The notes beneath the pieces were generated by a model. It saw only the letters and a program-made list of their open reading frames with translations, did not search any database and was not told the origin of the DNA. A stretch of 64,000 nt of DNA, taken from contig CAJUEL010000004.1 in NCBI GenBank assembly GCA_910585455.1, forward strand, positions 62,001-126,000, in the 5' to 3' direction. The position numbers were made by a program, and so were the translations under genes. Source of the DNA: an uncultured Eisenbergiella sp. GTDB lineage: Bacteria; Bacillota; Clostridia; Lachnospirales; Lachnospiraceae. Below are positions 49,514 to 58,566 of the stretch, in pieces (the first letter of the stretch is position 1; each line of letters starts with the position of its first letter).

Positions 49514-50926
49514 TCAGACCGCTTCCCTCTCTGCCATAGGAAGCACGAAGCTAAAGCGCGAGCCCTTCCCCGTTTCACTTTCGATTTTCAGCCTGCTGCC
49601 ATGCAGCGCCAGTATTTCGACGCACAGCGCAAGCCCCAGTCCCGCGCCGTTTTTACTTCTGGCGCGGGATTTATCCACCATATAAAAGGCCTTTGTTATT
49701 TTGGAAATTTCCTCCCTTTCAATGCCTACGCCATGATCCTGCACCGCAAAACGATAGCCTGCGTCCTCCCGTTTTCCCGTTACTGCAACGCGCCCGTGCT
49801 CCTCCGAAGCCTTGCAGGCGTTATCCACCAGATTGATGAGCACTGTTTTGATCAGATTCGCCTCCATGGATACCATCGCCTCTTCGCAGGAAAACAGAAA
49901 TTCCATATCCTCCCGCGCCGTGAACATTTCCTGCAAATAATCGAACAAAAGCTGTACGGAAACGGTCTGGAATTCCACCTTCTGCCGCTTTGTCACGATG
50001 ATGTCCAACAGGCGCAGCGACATCGCCTCCAGCCGCTTTCCTTCCGTATAAATGTAATTTGCCGATAAAAAGCTTTTTTCCTCGTCCAGCCTGCGGGAAC
50101 GCAGCATGTCCGCATAGCCGATGATGGAGGTCAGCGGCGTTTTCAGCTCATGGGCAAAGGCCGCCACAAAGTCCTCCCTGTCCTGCACCTGCGCCTCCAG
50201 CTCCTTCATGTTTTCCTCCAGCGCCTGCGCCATCCGGTTAAAGTCCCTGGTCAGCTGTCCCAGCTCATCGGCAGAAAGCCGCTTTGCCCGGTATCCGTAC
50301 TCTCCCGCCGCCATCCGCTTCGTCGCCTTTTTCAGCTGCCGGATCGGTCTGGTTAAAACGGAGGCGATGAAGTGCATGATGCACGCGCCCAGCGCCAGCA
50401 TGAGCACCGTCACCCGCCGGTACACCACAAAGCCCAGCTCCCGTTCCTCAAACACCTCGGAAACATCCCGCAGCGTTTCCAGATACAGCATCCGGTCCAT
50501 GGCATGCAGACCGCTCACGGTCTGCACATAATATCTGCCGGAAAGAAAAATCACCTGCCAGCTCCTCACATTTTCCTCCGCCTGCAAAAGAAGCGCGCTG
50601 TCCGCTTCAAAGCCCTCGCTGGCGTAGAGCACGTTTTTTTCCTCGCCGGAAAGCCGCAAAAGCCGCCCCGTCCTCTGCCCCGAGGTCTCCAGATTGGAGG
50701 CGATCTGCTCCAGCGTGTGGTCCTGCAGCACGTCATATTTGGTCGGCACATTCAAAGCCGCCGTCTCAAAGGCAAAGCGCAGGATACTGTTTTCGTCCAG
50801 CGCCTGCCGCGCCTCCCGGGACAGAGAGGTTTCAAACACATAATTCACAAAAAAATAGCCCGTAAACCCCAATGCTGCCGCCAATACCATGACGGTTGAC
50901 AAAAGAAGCTTTAAGGAAAATTTCAT
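49514..50926 (-). CDS. Sensor histidine kinase (HAMP-HisKA-HATPase)
   Basis: Membrane kinase of 470 aa. Helix 1 is near residues 5-27, an extracellular domain spans about 28-165, and helix 2 follows at about 168-188 (VLMLALGACIMHFIASVL). A HAMP linker follows (RPIRQLKKATKRMAAGEYGY). The H-box is FVAAFAHELKTPLTSIIGY with the phospho-accepting His (about 257). HATPase boxes are LINLVDNACKAS, VQDHGVGIEREE and GAGLGLALCVEIL. The ATG overlaps the stop of the response regulator gene by 4 bp. Partner of the OmpR-type regulator; surrounding wall-enzyme genes suggest cell-envelope sensing. Confidence 0.94.
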   Translation of the reverse strand: MKFSLKLLLSTVMVLAAALGFTGYFFVNYVFETSLSREARQALDENSILRFAFETAALNVPTKYDVLQDHTLEQIASNLETSGQRTGRLLRLSGEEKNVLYASEGFEADSALLLQAEENVRSWQVIFLSGRYYVQTVSGLHAMDRMLYLETLRDVSEVFEERELGFVVYRRVTVLMLALGACIMHFIASVLTRPIRQLKKATKRMAAGEYGYRAKRLSADELGQLTRDFNRMAQALEENMKELEAQVQDREDFVAAFAHELKTPLTSIIGYADMLRSRRLDEEKSFLSANYIYTEGKRLEAMSLRLLDIIVTKRQKVEFQTVSVQLLFDYLQEMFTAREDMEFLFSCEEAMVSMEANLIKTVLINLVDNACKASEEHGRVAVTGKREDAGYRFAVQDHGVGIEREEISKITKAFYMVDKSRARSKNGAGLGLALCVEILALHGSRLKIESETGKGSRFSFVLPMAEREAV

Positions 50927-51582
50927 TTCGGCTCCTCCAGGCGGTAGCCCACCTTATACACTGCTGCCAGCTTTTTTTCCCAGCCAAGCTTTTTGCGCAG
51001 CCGCTGGACATGCAAATCCAGGGTGCGGCTGTCGCCAAAGTATTCCTCCTCCCACACCCTTTCATACAGCGTTTCCCGAAACAGCGCCACGTTTTTGTTG
51101 CGGATAAATAAAACCAGCAGCCCGAACTCCTTATTCGTCAGCGCCACCTCTTTTCCCGCCTTCGTCACCCTGCGCGCCTCCACGTCCACGGTCACATCCC
51201 CCGCCGTCAGCACCTGATTGGACTTGTTATAGCGGCGCAGCACCGCTTCCACCCGCGCCAGAAGCTCCACCACGTCAAAGGGCTTGACCAAATAATCGTC
51301 CGCCCCCAGCTTCAGCCCCTTCACCCGGTCCCGCACCTCATGCTTCGCCGTGATAAAAATGACCGGAATGCCCATGGGGCGGACGTATTCCATAATATCA
51401 TAGCCGCTCGCCCCGGGCAGCATGATATCCAGCAAAATCAGATCGAAGCTCTCCTTCTCAATCAGCTCAGCCGCCTTAAGCCCGTCCTGCACCGTCTGGC
51501 AGCAATAGCCCGCCGCTGACAGATTCAGATCGATCAGGTCGCAGATCGGCTTTTCATCATCCACAATCAGTATTTTTATCAT
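50923..51582 (-). CDS. OmpR-family response regulator
   Basis: DNA-binding regulator of 219 aa. The start is ATG 51582, overlapping the stop of the preceding gene by 4 bp. The REC domain has ILIVDDE, the phosphate-accepting Asp in LILLDIMLPG (about 52), and ITAKHE. The winged-helix effector domain (about 125-219) has RRVTKAGKEVALTNKEFGLL and DSRTLDLHVQRLRKKLG. It is paired with the kinase at 49514-50926. The 11-bp direct repeats at 48529-48567 are a good candidate target site. Confidence 0.95.
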   Translation of the reverse strand: MIKILIVDDEKPICDLIDLNLSAAGYCCQTVQDGLKAAELIEKESFDLILLDIMLPGASGYDIMEYVRPMGIPVIFITAKHEVRDRVKGLKLGADDYLVKPFDVVELLARVEAVLRRYNKSNQVLTAGDVTVDVEARRVTKAGKEVALTNKEFGLLVLFIRNKNVALFRETLYERVWEEEYFGDSRTLDLHVQRLRKKLGWEKKLAAVYKVGYRLEEPK

Positions 51583-52706
51583 GTATCCTGCTCCTGCTCT
51601 TCCACATAGCCCCAATACGCGCGCGCGGCGTACACCAGATCCTCCATTTTCGTATTTTCATCACAGGTGAAGCGCCTTTTAAAGTCACTGTCCTCTGCGA
51701 ATCCGCCGGTCCTCTGGTAATAAATCCCATAGTCACTCACGATTTCCTGCTGCCCCGGCGCAACCTCGTCGCTGTAGCGCGCCAGCACCACCAGATCCTT
51801 CATGCCGTCTCCGTCGATATCCCGGCAGGCAATCCCCCGCAGCGCGTAAAGATTATCATGTACCCCCATGGGCTGAAAGCTCCAGGTAATCATCCCCTCA
51901 TCGTTCACCAGATAAATCATGAAAATGTCATAGTCTGCGATCGTAATGCTGCCCGGCACCACCAGAAGACTTCCCAGCTTTTCAAATTCTCTCCGGTAGC
52001 TCTGTTCCTCTATCACCAGAAATCCATTATCCGAAAGCTCCTTCATGGTTTTCGCCGTATAAAGAAATTCTGTCGATTTCCCATCCCGCACATAGGAAAG
52101 GATCACGTCAACGCTCTTATTCATCCCAAACCGGTTGATTTTGTCGGAAATCCGGAAATCCCGGTAAAATCCGTTTTCTCCCGCAAATAAAACCTCTCCG
52201 ACCTGGTATGGCTTCCGGGTTTGATTCGCTCCCCTGCTGCAGGACGCGATCAGCACGATGTCCGTTTTGAGATCCCCATTCACGTCCTGAAAGGAGACCG
52301 CCGAAATATCCCGCACCAGCTGCGCAAGGCTCCCGTCCCGGACAAAGTTCATCGCAAGCTGATCGGTTCTGTAAACAATCCGCTCCTCTTCATCCGCAAA
52401 AAACAGGATCAGCCGGTGATACCGTTCATCCAGCGCGGGCACAAAAAACACCTCGCCCAGACTTTCCAGCGTCACCGTAAACACCTGCTCTTCCAGCACG
52501 CAAAATCCGTTTTCTTCGATTTGTGACCGGTTTTTTACGCCATTAAGCCGTTCCTGATATGCCCGGTATTCCTCCCGCAGCTCTGTAAGCTCCCTGCCCG
52601 CCTCTTTTTCGCCTTCCGCATCCGCAGCCTTCACCTTCGGCAGCTCTGTGCTGCACAGCAGAAGCAGCGCGAACATGAGCAGTACGCTTTTCATTATTTT
52701 CTTCAT
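51579..52706 (-). CDS. Secreted protein with FG-GAP/VCBS-like calcium motifs
   Basis: Exported protein of unknown function, 375 aa. The start is ATG 52706 with AGGAG about six bases upstream. The signal peptide is KSVLLMFALLLLCSTELP, with no clear lipobox (CSTE lacks the usual spacing and small residues). A short helical region (about 30-65) is followed by beta-rich repeats. Two Asp-rich turns, FQDVNGDLKTDIVLIA (about 140) and CRDIDGDGMKDLVVLA (about 300), match the calcium-binding DxDGDG pattern of FG-GAP propeller blades. It overlaps the OmpR-type regulator gene by 4 bp and is therefore translationally linked to the two-component system. It may feed an envelope signal to the kinase; this is inference. 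Confidence 0.8.
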   Translation of the reverse strand: MKKIMKSVLLMFALLLLCSTELPKVKAADAEGEKEAGRELTELREEYRAYQERLNGVKNRSQIEENGFCVLEEQVFTVTLESLGEVFFVPALDERYHRLILFFADEEERIVYRTDQLAMNFVRDGSLAQLVRDISAVSFQDVNGDLKTDIVLIASCSRGANQTRKPYQVGEVLFAGENGFYRDFRISDKINRFGMNKSVDVILSYVRDGKSTEFLYTAKTMKELSDNGFLVIEEQSYRREFEKLGSLLVVPGSITIADYDIFMIYLVNDEGMITWSFQPMGVHDNLYALRGIACRDIDGDGMKDLVVLARYSDEVAPGQQEIVSDYGIYYQRTGGFAEDSDFKRRFTCDENTKMEDLVYAARAYWGYVEEQEQDT

Positions 52707-52817
52707 ATGCCTCTCCTGCCGGACACTCCCCACTGCCAAATGCCGTTATTTTATCCGCAGCCTGCCTGCAAGCATCAGACATCCTGCCTGTCATACCCAA
52801 ATTACCGGTTTATACCC

Positions 52818-55259
52818 CTATTGCGCATAGCCGTCCTCATCGAATGTGACCGTCTCACCCTCCACAGTCGCGGTCGTGCTTCGCAGAAAGCTGCCGTCCT
52901 CCTGCCGGTATTTCCAGCCGGAATCGTCCTTTTTCCAGCCCGTCACGGCGACGCCCTTTGCCAGATAGGAGTTCAACTGCAATTTCTCTCTCGTTTCATC
53001 ATCCTGAAAATGCCACCACTCGGAGGACAGACCACGGAAGCCCACGCCCAGCATATATTCCGAAAGCAGCTTCGCGTTATCATTGTTTAAGGCCAGAATG
53101 GCATTCCAGCTCAAATCATGCATCTGTGTCTGCATGGGAAGCTCTTCATCTGCATTCCGCTCCACCAGCGTCAGATCCAGCGCAATGCCCCGGTTATGGG
53201 CGGAGGTCACAGCCGCCAGGAATGCGGAAAGCTTGAAGGTGCCGTTGGTCATCACCTCCCGGTAGGTCGGTCCGGGCTCCTCCAATATGATATTTTCCAT
53301 GCCGGGCACATATCCGCCCGCCGCGAAAATTTCCAGCTGCTCCTGGGTCAGCCCCATCAGAAATTCCTCCAGCGTCACCTTCGGCGCCTCTTCTTCCCCT
53401 TCCGGCACATCCGCAATCAACCCTGCCTCCCGTGCTTTGGCAAGACCTGCCGCCAACGCCGCCAGCCAGGCATTCTGTATCTCCTCAGGCATCCACTCCT
53501 CCATGCCAGCTTCAAGACCTTCCTCCGGTCCGGCTTCCTTTCCTTCCGCCATGCCCTTGCCTTCTCCTGCGCCCTCCGGCATGTCGTCTCCCTCTTCCTG
53601 CTTTAACCGCTCTCTCTCCGCTTTTTCTTCCTTGGCGCGGGTTGCCCTTTCATAGCGGGTCAGATCTTCCTCCTCTGTTTCCGGTTCTTCGGGCGCTTTT
53701 GGCTCTTCCGGTTCTTTTCCTTCCGCCGTTTCGCCTTCCTCTTCCTCCTCTGTCTCCACCGGCGTGTCCAAAAGCTCCGATACGGTGTCATACAGATACC
53801 GGGTCGCCTCATTCGGCCGGAAAGCGTCGTAAATGCGCAGGCAATAACCGTCCTCCCAGACCTGCTTTGCCGCCTCCAAAAGCCTGTCCGCACAGGGATA
53901 CAGATAGGGCACCAGAAGATCGTCGTTTTCCAGGCAGATCGCTTCATATCCATCGATGACAGTTCCTGTGATCTCCGGAATGTCATACTCATGTACGCGG
54001 AAAATGGAATCATAGCTGTTGGTAATATTGTATTCGCACAAATCGCCCAGATACTCGGGCAGATTGATCATGCAATAGCCGGCATCCACATAGCCGTAGG
54101 TTCCCTGATACCGCACGGAAAACCGCCCGTTTTCCTCTCCCAGCACGCACAGCGCCGTCCCTGCAGGCACCTCGTCCGCCACCTCATCGCCCTGCGCATC
54201 CTCATACAGCTCCAGTCCAATGACCGGCCATACCGTGCAATAAAGCGGAGAGGTCTGGGTCCAAAAGCTGATTTCAGAAGGCCCTGCCGCAAAAATGTCC
54301 GCTTCCTTCTGTTCTACACTGTCATAAACGATGACCCGGAAACGCTGTTGGGCACAGGAGGGCAGATGCCCGGTCTCATAGCTTAAGCTATCCGACCAGT
54401 CATAAAGCCCGAGCGTGACCCAGGCCTCCTCTTCCTCCGACCAGCGCTGCAGCTCACACTGCGCTCCCCGGGTTTCCTCCCAGTGCAGGTCATAGGTATT
54501 GTCTCCTGTTTCGGTATAGGTCAGAAGCGGATCTTCTCCCAAAAGCTCCTCCCGCTCCACCGTCACCGCATCCGACATCGTTCCATAGTACAGACAACCG
54601 TCTCCGCTGCGGATCGCCTGCACACACAGCGCCAGCGGCTCCTCCCGTCCGGGCAGGTCAAAATCTCCATCCGCTCCGAACTGCAGGCTGACGCTGCCCT
54701 CCTGCTTTTCCCCAAACAGCTGCCAGCGCCCTCCCTCATCCGCATAATACAGCTCATACCGGTTTTTTTCATCCGCTTCCCAGGAAAGCGTCGCGCTTTT
54801 CTTCTCCGGATCTGCCCTAACCGTCAAAGCAGGGCAGTCCAGCTCCACCGGAATGACCGTCGCCTCCTGGGCGTCGCTTGCGCTTTCACAGGGCTCCCCC
54901 AGCAGGTTGGTGGTATAACGGACTGCCTGAAATTTCAGACGGAGCGCTTTCCCATCCTCCACATCGGACAATACCGTAGAATTTTGTGTATATTCTCCAT
55001 ATAAAGCATATTGACCGGATTCTTCCTCCAGCCGATAGATCCGAAGCAGATCCGCGTTCGAGGGCTCTGCCCAGGTGAGCGTCATCCGGTCGCCTTCCAC
55101 GCCGATCCGAAATTCCCCTTCTCCAAGCGTCGGCTTCGCCCCCCGGGGCATGTGCGCGATCCGCCATCCGCCGAATGCTGCCGCTGCCAAAAGCACCAGC
55201 ACCAAAAGGAGTATGACCGGCACAAGGCCGCTTCTTTCCTGTTCGTCACTTTTCCTCAT
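52818..55259 (-). CDS. M15 VanX/VanY-like peptidase with SH3-like domain and large acidic insert
   Basis: Membrane-anchored peptidase, 813 aa. The start is ATG 55259 with GGGAGG five bases upstream. One helix (about 12-34) anchors it; three Fn3-like beta domains follow (about 45-325), then an SH3-like segment (about 340-400). The M15 catalytic motifs are present but widely split: YDAFRP (about 477) supplies the Arg, SAHNRGIALDLTL (about 686) supplies His and Asp, and SSEWWHFQ (about 745) supplies Glu and His. Between the first two is about 160 residues of Glu/Pro/Lys-rich low-complexity sequence plus a helical stretch. The C-terminal 50 residues (GWKKDDSGWKYRQEDGSF) look like a degenerate choline-binding-type repeat. 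Likely D-Ala-D-Ala peptidase on the cell wall. Confidence 0.87.
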   Translation of the reverse strand: MRKSDEQERSGLVPVILLLVLVLLAAAAFGGWRIAHMPRGAKPTLGEGEFRIGVEGDRMTLTWAEPSNADLLRIYRLEEESGQYALYGEYTQNSTVLSDVEDGKALRLKFQAVRYTTNLLGEPCESASDAQEATVIPVELDCPALTVRADPEKKSATLSWEADEKNRYELYYADEGGRWQLFGEKQEGSVSLQFGADGDFDLPGREEPLALCVQAIRSGDGCLYYGTMSDAVTVEREELLGEDPLLTYTETGDNTYDLHWEETRGAQCELQRWSEEEEAWVTLGLYDWSDSLSYETGHLPSCAQQRFRVIVYDSVEQKEADIFAAGPSEISFWTQTSPLYCTVWPVIGLELYEDAQGDEVADEVPAGTALCVLGEENGRFSVRYQGTYGYVDAGYCMINLPEYLGDLCEYNITNSYDSIFRVHEYDIPEITGTVIDGYEAICLENDDLLVPYLYPCADRLLEAAKQVWEDGYCLRIYDAFRPNEATRYLYDTVSELLDTPVETEEEEEGETAEGKEPEEPKAPEEPETEEEDLTRYERATRAKEEKAERERLKQEEGDDMPEGAGEGKGMAEGKEAGPEEGLEAGMEEWMPEEIQNAWLAALAAGLAKAREAGLIADVPEGEEEAPKVTLEEFLMGLTQEQLEIFAAGGYVPGMENIILEEPGPTYREVMTNGTFKLSAFLAAVTSAHNRGIALDLTLVERNADEELPMQTQMHDLSWNAILALNNDNAKLLSEYMLGVGFRGLSSEWWHFQDDETREKLQLNSYLAKGVAVTGWKKDDSGWKYRQEDGSFLRSTTATVEGETVTFDEDGYAQ

Positions 55260-55321
55260 AATTCCTCCCAAATCATGTCATGACAGCCTGCGCCGCCTTT
55301 TGGCGCCGCGCTGCCGTACCG

Positions 55322-56665
55322 TCAAATCTTGATCTGCGTCCATTTCCCCATACGGAACCGGATGGATGCGAACAAAAACCGGGACAGCTGATCCGCCACC
55401 ACGCCCAGCCAGATGCCGATAATCCCCCATCCAAGCACATAGCAGCCCAGCCAGGACACCAGCGTCCGGATCAGCGTAACGCTGATTGTGGAAGCGATCG
55501 CCGTATAAAGCGTATCCCCCGCCCCCCGCAGGCATCCCATATAAATGACCTGTGAAATCTGCAATATAACGATAAAAATGATCACCCGCGTGATGCCCGT
55601 ACCGATTTCCACAATCTGCGGCTCCTTAAAATACAGGCTGTACAGCCACCTGCCGCCGAAAAAGTATAGCACGCTCAATCCGGCTGAAATCGCCGCACCC
55701 ACCTTCCGGCAGGTGCTTCCGTAGCGCTTTGCCAGCTCCGGATCATTTTCTCCCAGGCTTCTGCCGATGAGCGCCACCGCTGCCGCCTGCAGGCCGTCCC
55801 CAAAGGAAAAGGAAAGCCCCATGATGTTCATCGCCACCTGATGTGCCGCCATGGCGTCATTCCCCTGGTGTGCCGCCATCAGGGAGGTCATCATGAAGCC
55901 GATCCGCATCAGAATCTGTTCAAAAAAGACGCTGTAGCCCACCGAAATCAGGCGGTGCAATGCCGCCAAAGCGGGACGGAGCTTTTTCTCCAATATGAAA
56001 GGAATGCTGACGAAATTGTCCTTTTTACAGACGGACAGCACGCTCATGACACAAGCCACCACCGTCCCCAGCACCGTTGCCAGCGCCGCGCCGTGAATGC
56101 CCAGCGCCGGAAAGCCCAGATGCCCGCCGATGAGCAAATAGTTGAAAACAATGTTAACCACATTGGAGGTCACGTTTGTGCGCATGGTGATCTTCGTATT
56201 GCCCGCGCCCCGCTGCGCGGCGTTAATGACCATCTGCAGACAGTTGAAAATCATGCCTCCCATAATAATCCGGAAATAGGCGACCGCGCCGTCATGGGTT
56301 TCCGGCGTGGAACCGCAAAAATGAATGATCGGTCCGGCAAGGGACACCATCAGGATGCTGATGAGGACCGCCATGACCGCCACGAAGCATACGCTGGTAA
56401 ACGCCAGCACATTGGCGTCCTCCCGTTTCCCTTCTCCCTTCCGCCGCGCCACCAGCGCGGATACGGATATGTTCGTCGCAAAAAACAGGGCGAGTCCGAT
56501 GAACTTCGGCTGTGTCGTCAGTCCCACCGCCGCTACCGAATAAGCGCCCATGGTGCTGACCATAAAGGAATCCACCAATCCCGCAAAGGCCGTAAAAAAC
56601 GATTCCAGAATCGCCGGCCACGCCATCCCCCACGTATTTTTCAAAATCTGTCTGTTATCCTTCAC
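55322..56665 (-). CDS. MATE-family multidrug/sodium antiporter
   Basis: Twelve-helix exporter, 447 aa from the chosen GTG start at 56665, which has AGGGGG seven bases upstream. An ATG at 56698 is possible but has a poor site. Family motifs are FTAFAGLVDSFMVSTMG in helix 1, GLTTQPKFIGLALFFATNIS, GAGNTKITMRTNVTSNVVNIVFNY (in parts) near residue 170, and GAGDTLYTAI near 400. It exports cationic compounds in exchange for Na+ or H+; the actual substrate is unknown. Single gene with no regulator beside it. Confidence 0.93.
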   Translation of the reverse strand: MKDNRQILKNTWGMAWPAILESFFTAFAGLVDSFMVSTMGAYSVAAVGLTTQPKFIGLALFFATNISVSALVARRKGEGKREDANVLAFTSVCFVAVMAVLISILMVSLAGPIIHFCGSTPETHDGAVAYFRIIMGGMIFNCLQMVINAAQRGAGNTKITMRTNVTSNVVNIVFNYLLIGGHLGFPALGIHGAALATVLGTVVACVMSVLSVCKKDNFVSIPFILEKKLRPALAALHRLISVGYSVFFEQILMRIGFMMTSLMAAHQGNDAMAAHQVAMNIMGLSFSFGDGLQAAAVALIGRSLGENDPELAKRYGSTCRKVGAAISAGLSVLYFFGGRWLYSLYFKEPQIVEIGTGITRVIIFIVILQISQVIYMGCLRGAGDTLYTAIASTISVTLIRTLVSWLGCYVLGWGIIGIWLGVVADQLSRFLFASIRFRMGKWTQIKI

Positions 56666-56757
56666 GTCCGTTCCCCCTGTTGCGTCCTTTTCTGCCATGC
56701 TTTGCCACTCTCCCTATTGTATATGCAAATGAAATTTTTTTCAATGGATATCGCAAA

Positions 56758-56800
56758 CAAAAAGACATCAGACTGCCTTTGTGAGCCTGATGTCTTTTCT
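56758..56800 (-). terminator. Bidirectional terminator between AAA-ATPase and MATE genes
   Basis: AAAAGACATCAG (56760-56771) pairs with CTGATGTCTTTT (56787-56798), 12 bp beyond the AAA-ATPase stop. On the minus strand the stem ends in TTTTTG. The A/T-rich ends make it usable on both strands. Confidence 0.8.
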
Positions 56801-56810
56801 TCAACGGATT

Positions 56811-58385
56811 TTACTTTCTTTGAAATTTCTCAATTTTACAGGTGTGTATTTTGCTCTTTGAATCATAGTTAATTCCAACAAGCAAAATATCACTGCCATA
56901 TTTTTTAAACACCTGTGGATAATCATTCCTCTTTATTTGCCCAATTGCCCCCAGATCAGTCTTGTTCCATTTCAGTTCAATCAGAATGACCGGCAGGGAC
57001 GACGCTCTTCTAGGCACGTAAACAATATCCGCATAACCATGACCTGACGGCAGCTCATTTATAATTACATATTCATCCAGACAACTGATATAGGCCAATC
57101 GGATCGTGCTACGAAGTGCTTCTTCATTATTGTAGGCAATTGGCGCTGCGCTCATCTTATGTGCTTCTTCTATCGCTGCAGCCACCGCTTCCTCGTCCAT
57201 ATGCAGCGTCTGCTTTAAGAGATTATCAGAATTTTTGATCAGCCTTGCAATTTCCGTATGCTTTCCCGCCGTCACAGCCCGGACAAATTCCTGTTTCACC
57301 TCTTCATTCGGAATAAATGCCATTTTCTTTTCAGAATCATAAGCAAGATATCCCAGATGGATGAGCAGGGTCAAAACATCATCCTTCCTCTTTATATTTG
57401 TCATATCATTCTGAAAGGTTCCCACATCAACAATAACGCCTTCTCCGCCAAGCATCTGTACGATGGCTTCCTTTAGCCCATCTTCATTCAAATCAATATA
57501 AATTCTAAGAGATTCATAAGTCTCCGTCCGCGTCCAATAGCTGCCAAACTCCGTCCGCTCGATCGCCTCCATAACGGAATTGGGATTATATACGGAATCT
57601 GCCTGCCGGAAAACATATCCGTCATACCAGCGTTTCATTCCTGAAAAATCCGCATGATATTGTTCACAAAGCTGTTTTACTTCCGTTTCCGTAAAGCCTA
57701 TATATTTCGCAAGATTGCCCGGACTAAGCATCGTATATTCCCTGAAATCCGAGACAGCTGACTGGTTTCCATATTTTTTGATCGGAAGGATACCAGTCAT
57801 ATAGGCAGCTTCAAAAACGGTGTCTGTCCAACTGCTTTTGAACAGGCTCCTCAGAAAATCAATGTACGCTTTTTGAAGTCTCAAATCCTCCTTTGCCTCA
57901 CGGAAAATTGCATCCCATTCATCGATAATCATAATGAACTTATTACCTGTCGCCTCAGTGACATAAAACAACGTGTCCGCCAAAGCACGGTCCTGCCTGA
58001 CGTCCGGATAAATTTGCCGCACCTCTTCCACAACCGCATCGTTCATATCATTCACAACATTTCCAATATCCAAAGCCTTCGATAAAAAAAGCGTGATATC
58101 CAGATAAATGACGTCATACCGATTCAAATATTTTTCATAGGACACATCCTTTGCTATATCCAGCCCCGTAAACAAATGACGGGAATCACAGCTTTTGTCA
58201 TAATATGCGCACAGCATTTTCGCTGCAAAAGACTTTCCAAAGCGGCGCGGCCTGCTGACACATGTCAGCTTTCGTGTCGTTCCGAGAGTGCTATTTATAA
58301 ACCGGATCATTTCGGTTTTATCCACATAAATATCCCTGGTCATAGCCATAAAACCGGCATTTCCCATGTTCAGATATTTTCCCAT
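56811..58385 (-). CDS. AAA-ATPase-like protein with PD-(D/E)XK nuclease domain
   Basis: Protein of 524 aa in the family of AAA-ATPase-like domain plus C-terminal nuclease-like domain, abundant in gut Firmicutes and Bacteroidetes. The N-terminal part has YVDKTEMIRFIN, the P-loop in RPRRFGKSFAAKML (about 41-54), and the Walker B-like FIMIIDEWDAIF (about 150). The C-terminal part has a plausible PD-(D/E)XK core: GYADIVYVPRR then PVILIELKWNKTD (about 460-480). The biological role is unknown; nucleic-acid or phage-related functions are only suspected. AGGAGG lies ten bases upstream of the ATG. It appears intact and is transcribed alone with its own terminator. Confidence 0.87.
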   Translation of the reverse strand: MGKYLNMGNAGFMAMTRDIYVDKTEMIRFINSTLGTTRKLTCVSRPRRFGKSFAAKMLCAYYDKSCDSRHLFTGLDIAKDVSYEKYLNRYDVIYLDITLFLSKALDIGNVVNDMNDAVVEEVRQIYPDVRQDRALADTLFYVTEATGNKFIMIIDEWDAIFREAKEDLRLQKAYIDFLRSLFKSSWTDTVFEAAYMTGILPIKKYGNQSAVSDFREYTMLSPGNLAKYIGFTETEVKQLCEQYHADFSGMKRWYDGYVFRQADSVYNPNSVMEAIERTEFGSYWTRTETYESLRIYIDLNEDGLKEAIVQMLGGEGVIVDVGTFQNDMTNIKRKDDVLTLLIHLGYLAYDSEKKMAFIPNEEVKQEFVRAVTAGKHTEIARLIKNSDNLLKQTLHMDEEAVAAAIEEAHKMSAAPIAYNNEEALRSTIRLAYISCLDEYVIINELPSGHGYADIVYVPRRASSLPVILIELKWNKTDLGAIGQIKRNDYPQVFKKYGSDILLVGINYDSKSKIHTCKIEKFQRK

Positions 58386-58566
58386 AGCATGACCGCCTCC
58401 TGCTTTGCTATTCTCATGATGCAGGCTAACAGCTTACATCTGTCAATATTGTACCTTAAATCCGGTAATTACACAATTGACAATCTTGAAAATGTTGTAA
58501 CAATTGTAGCAATTCGTTACTGTTCACACATTAGCCGGCCGCGGGCGCTCTTGCCGAATAGCAGTC

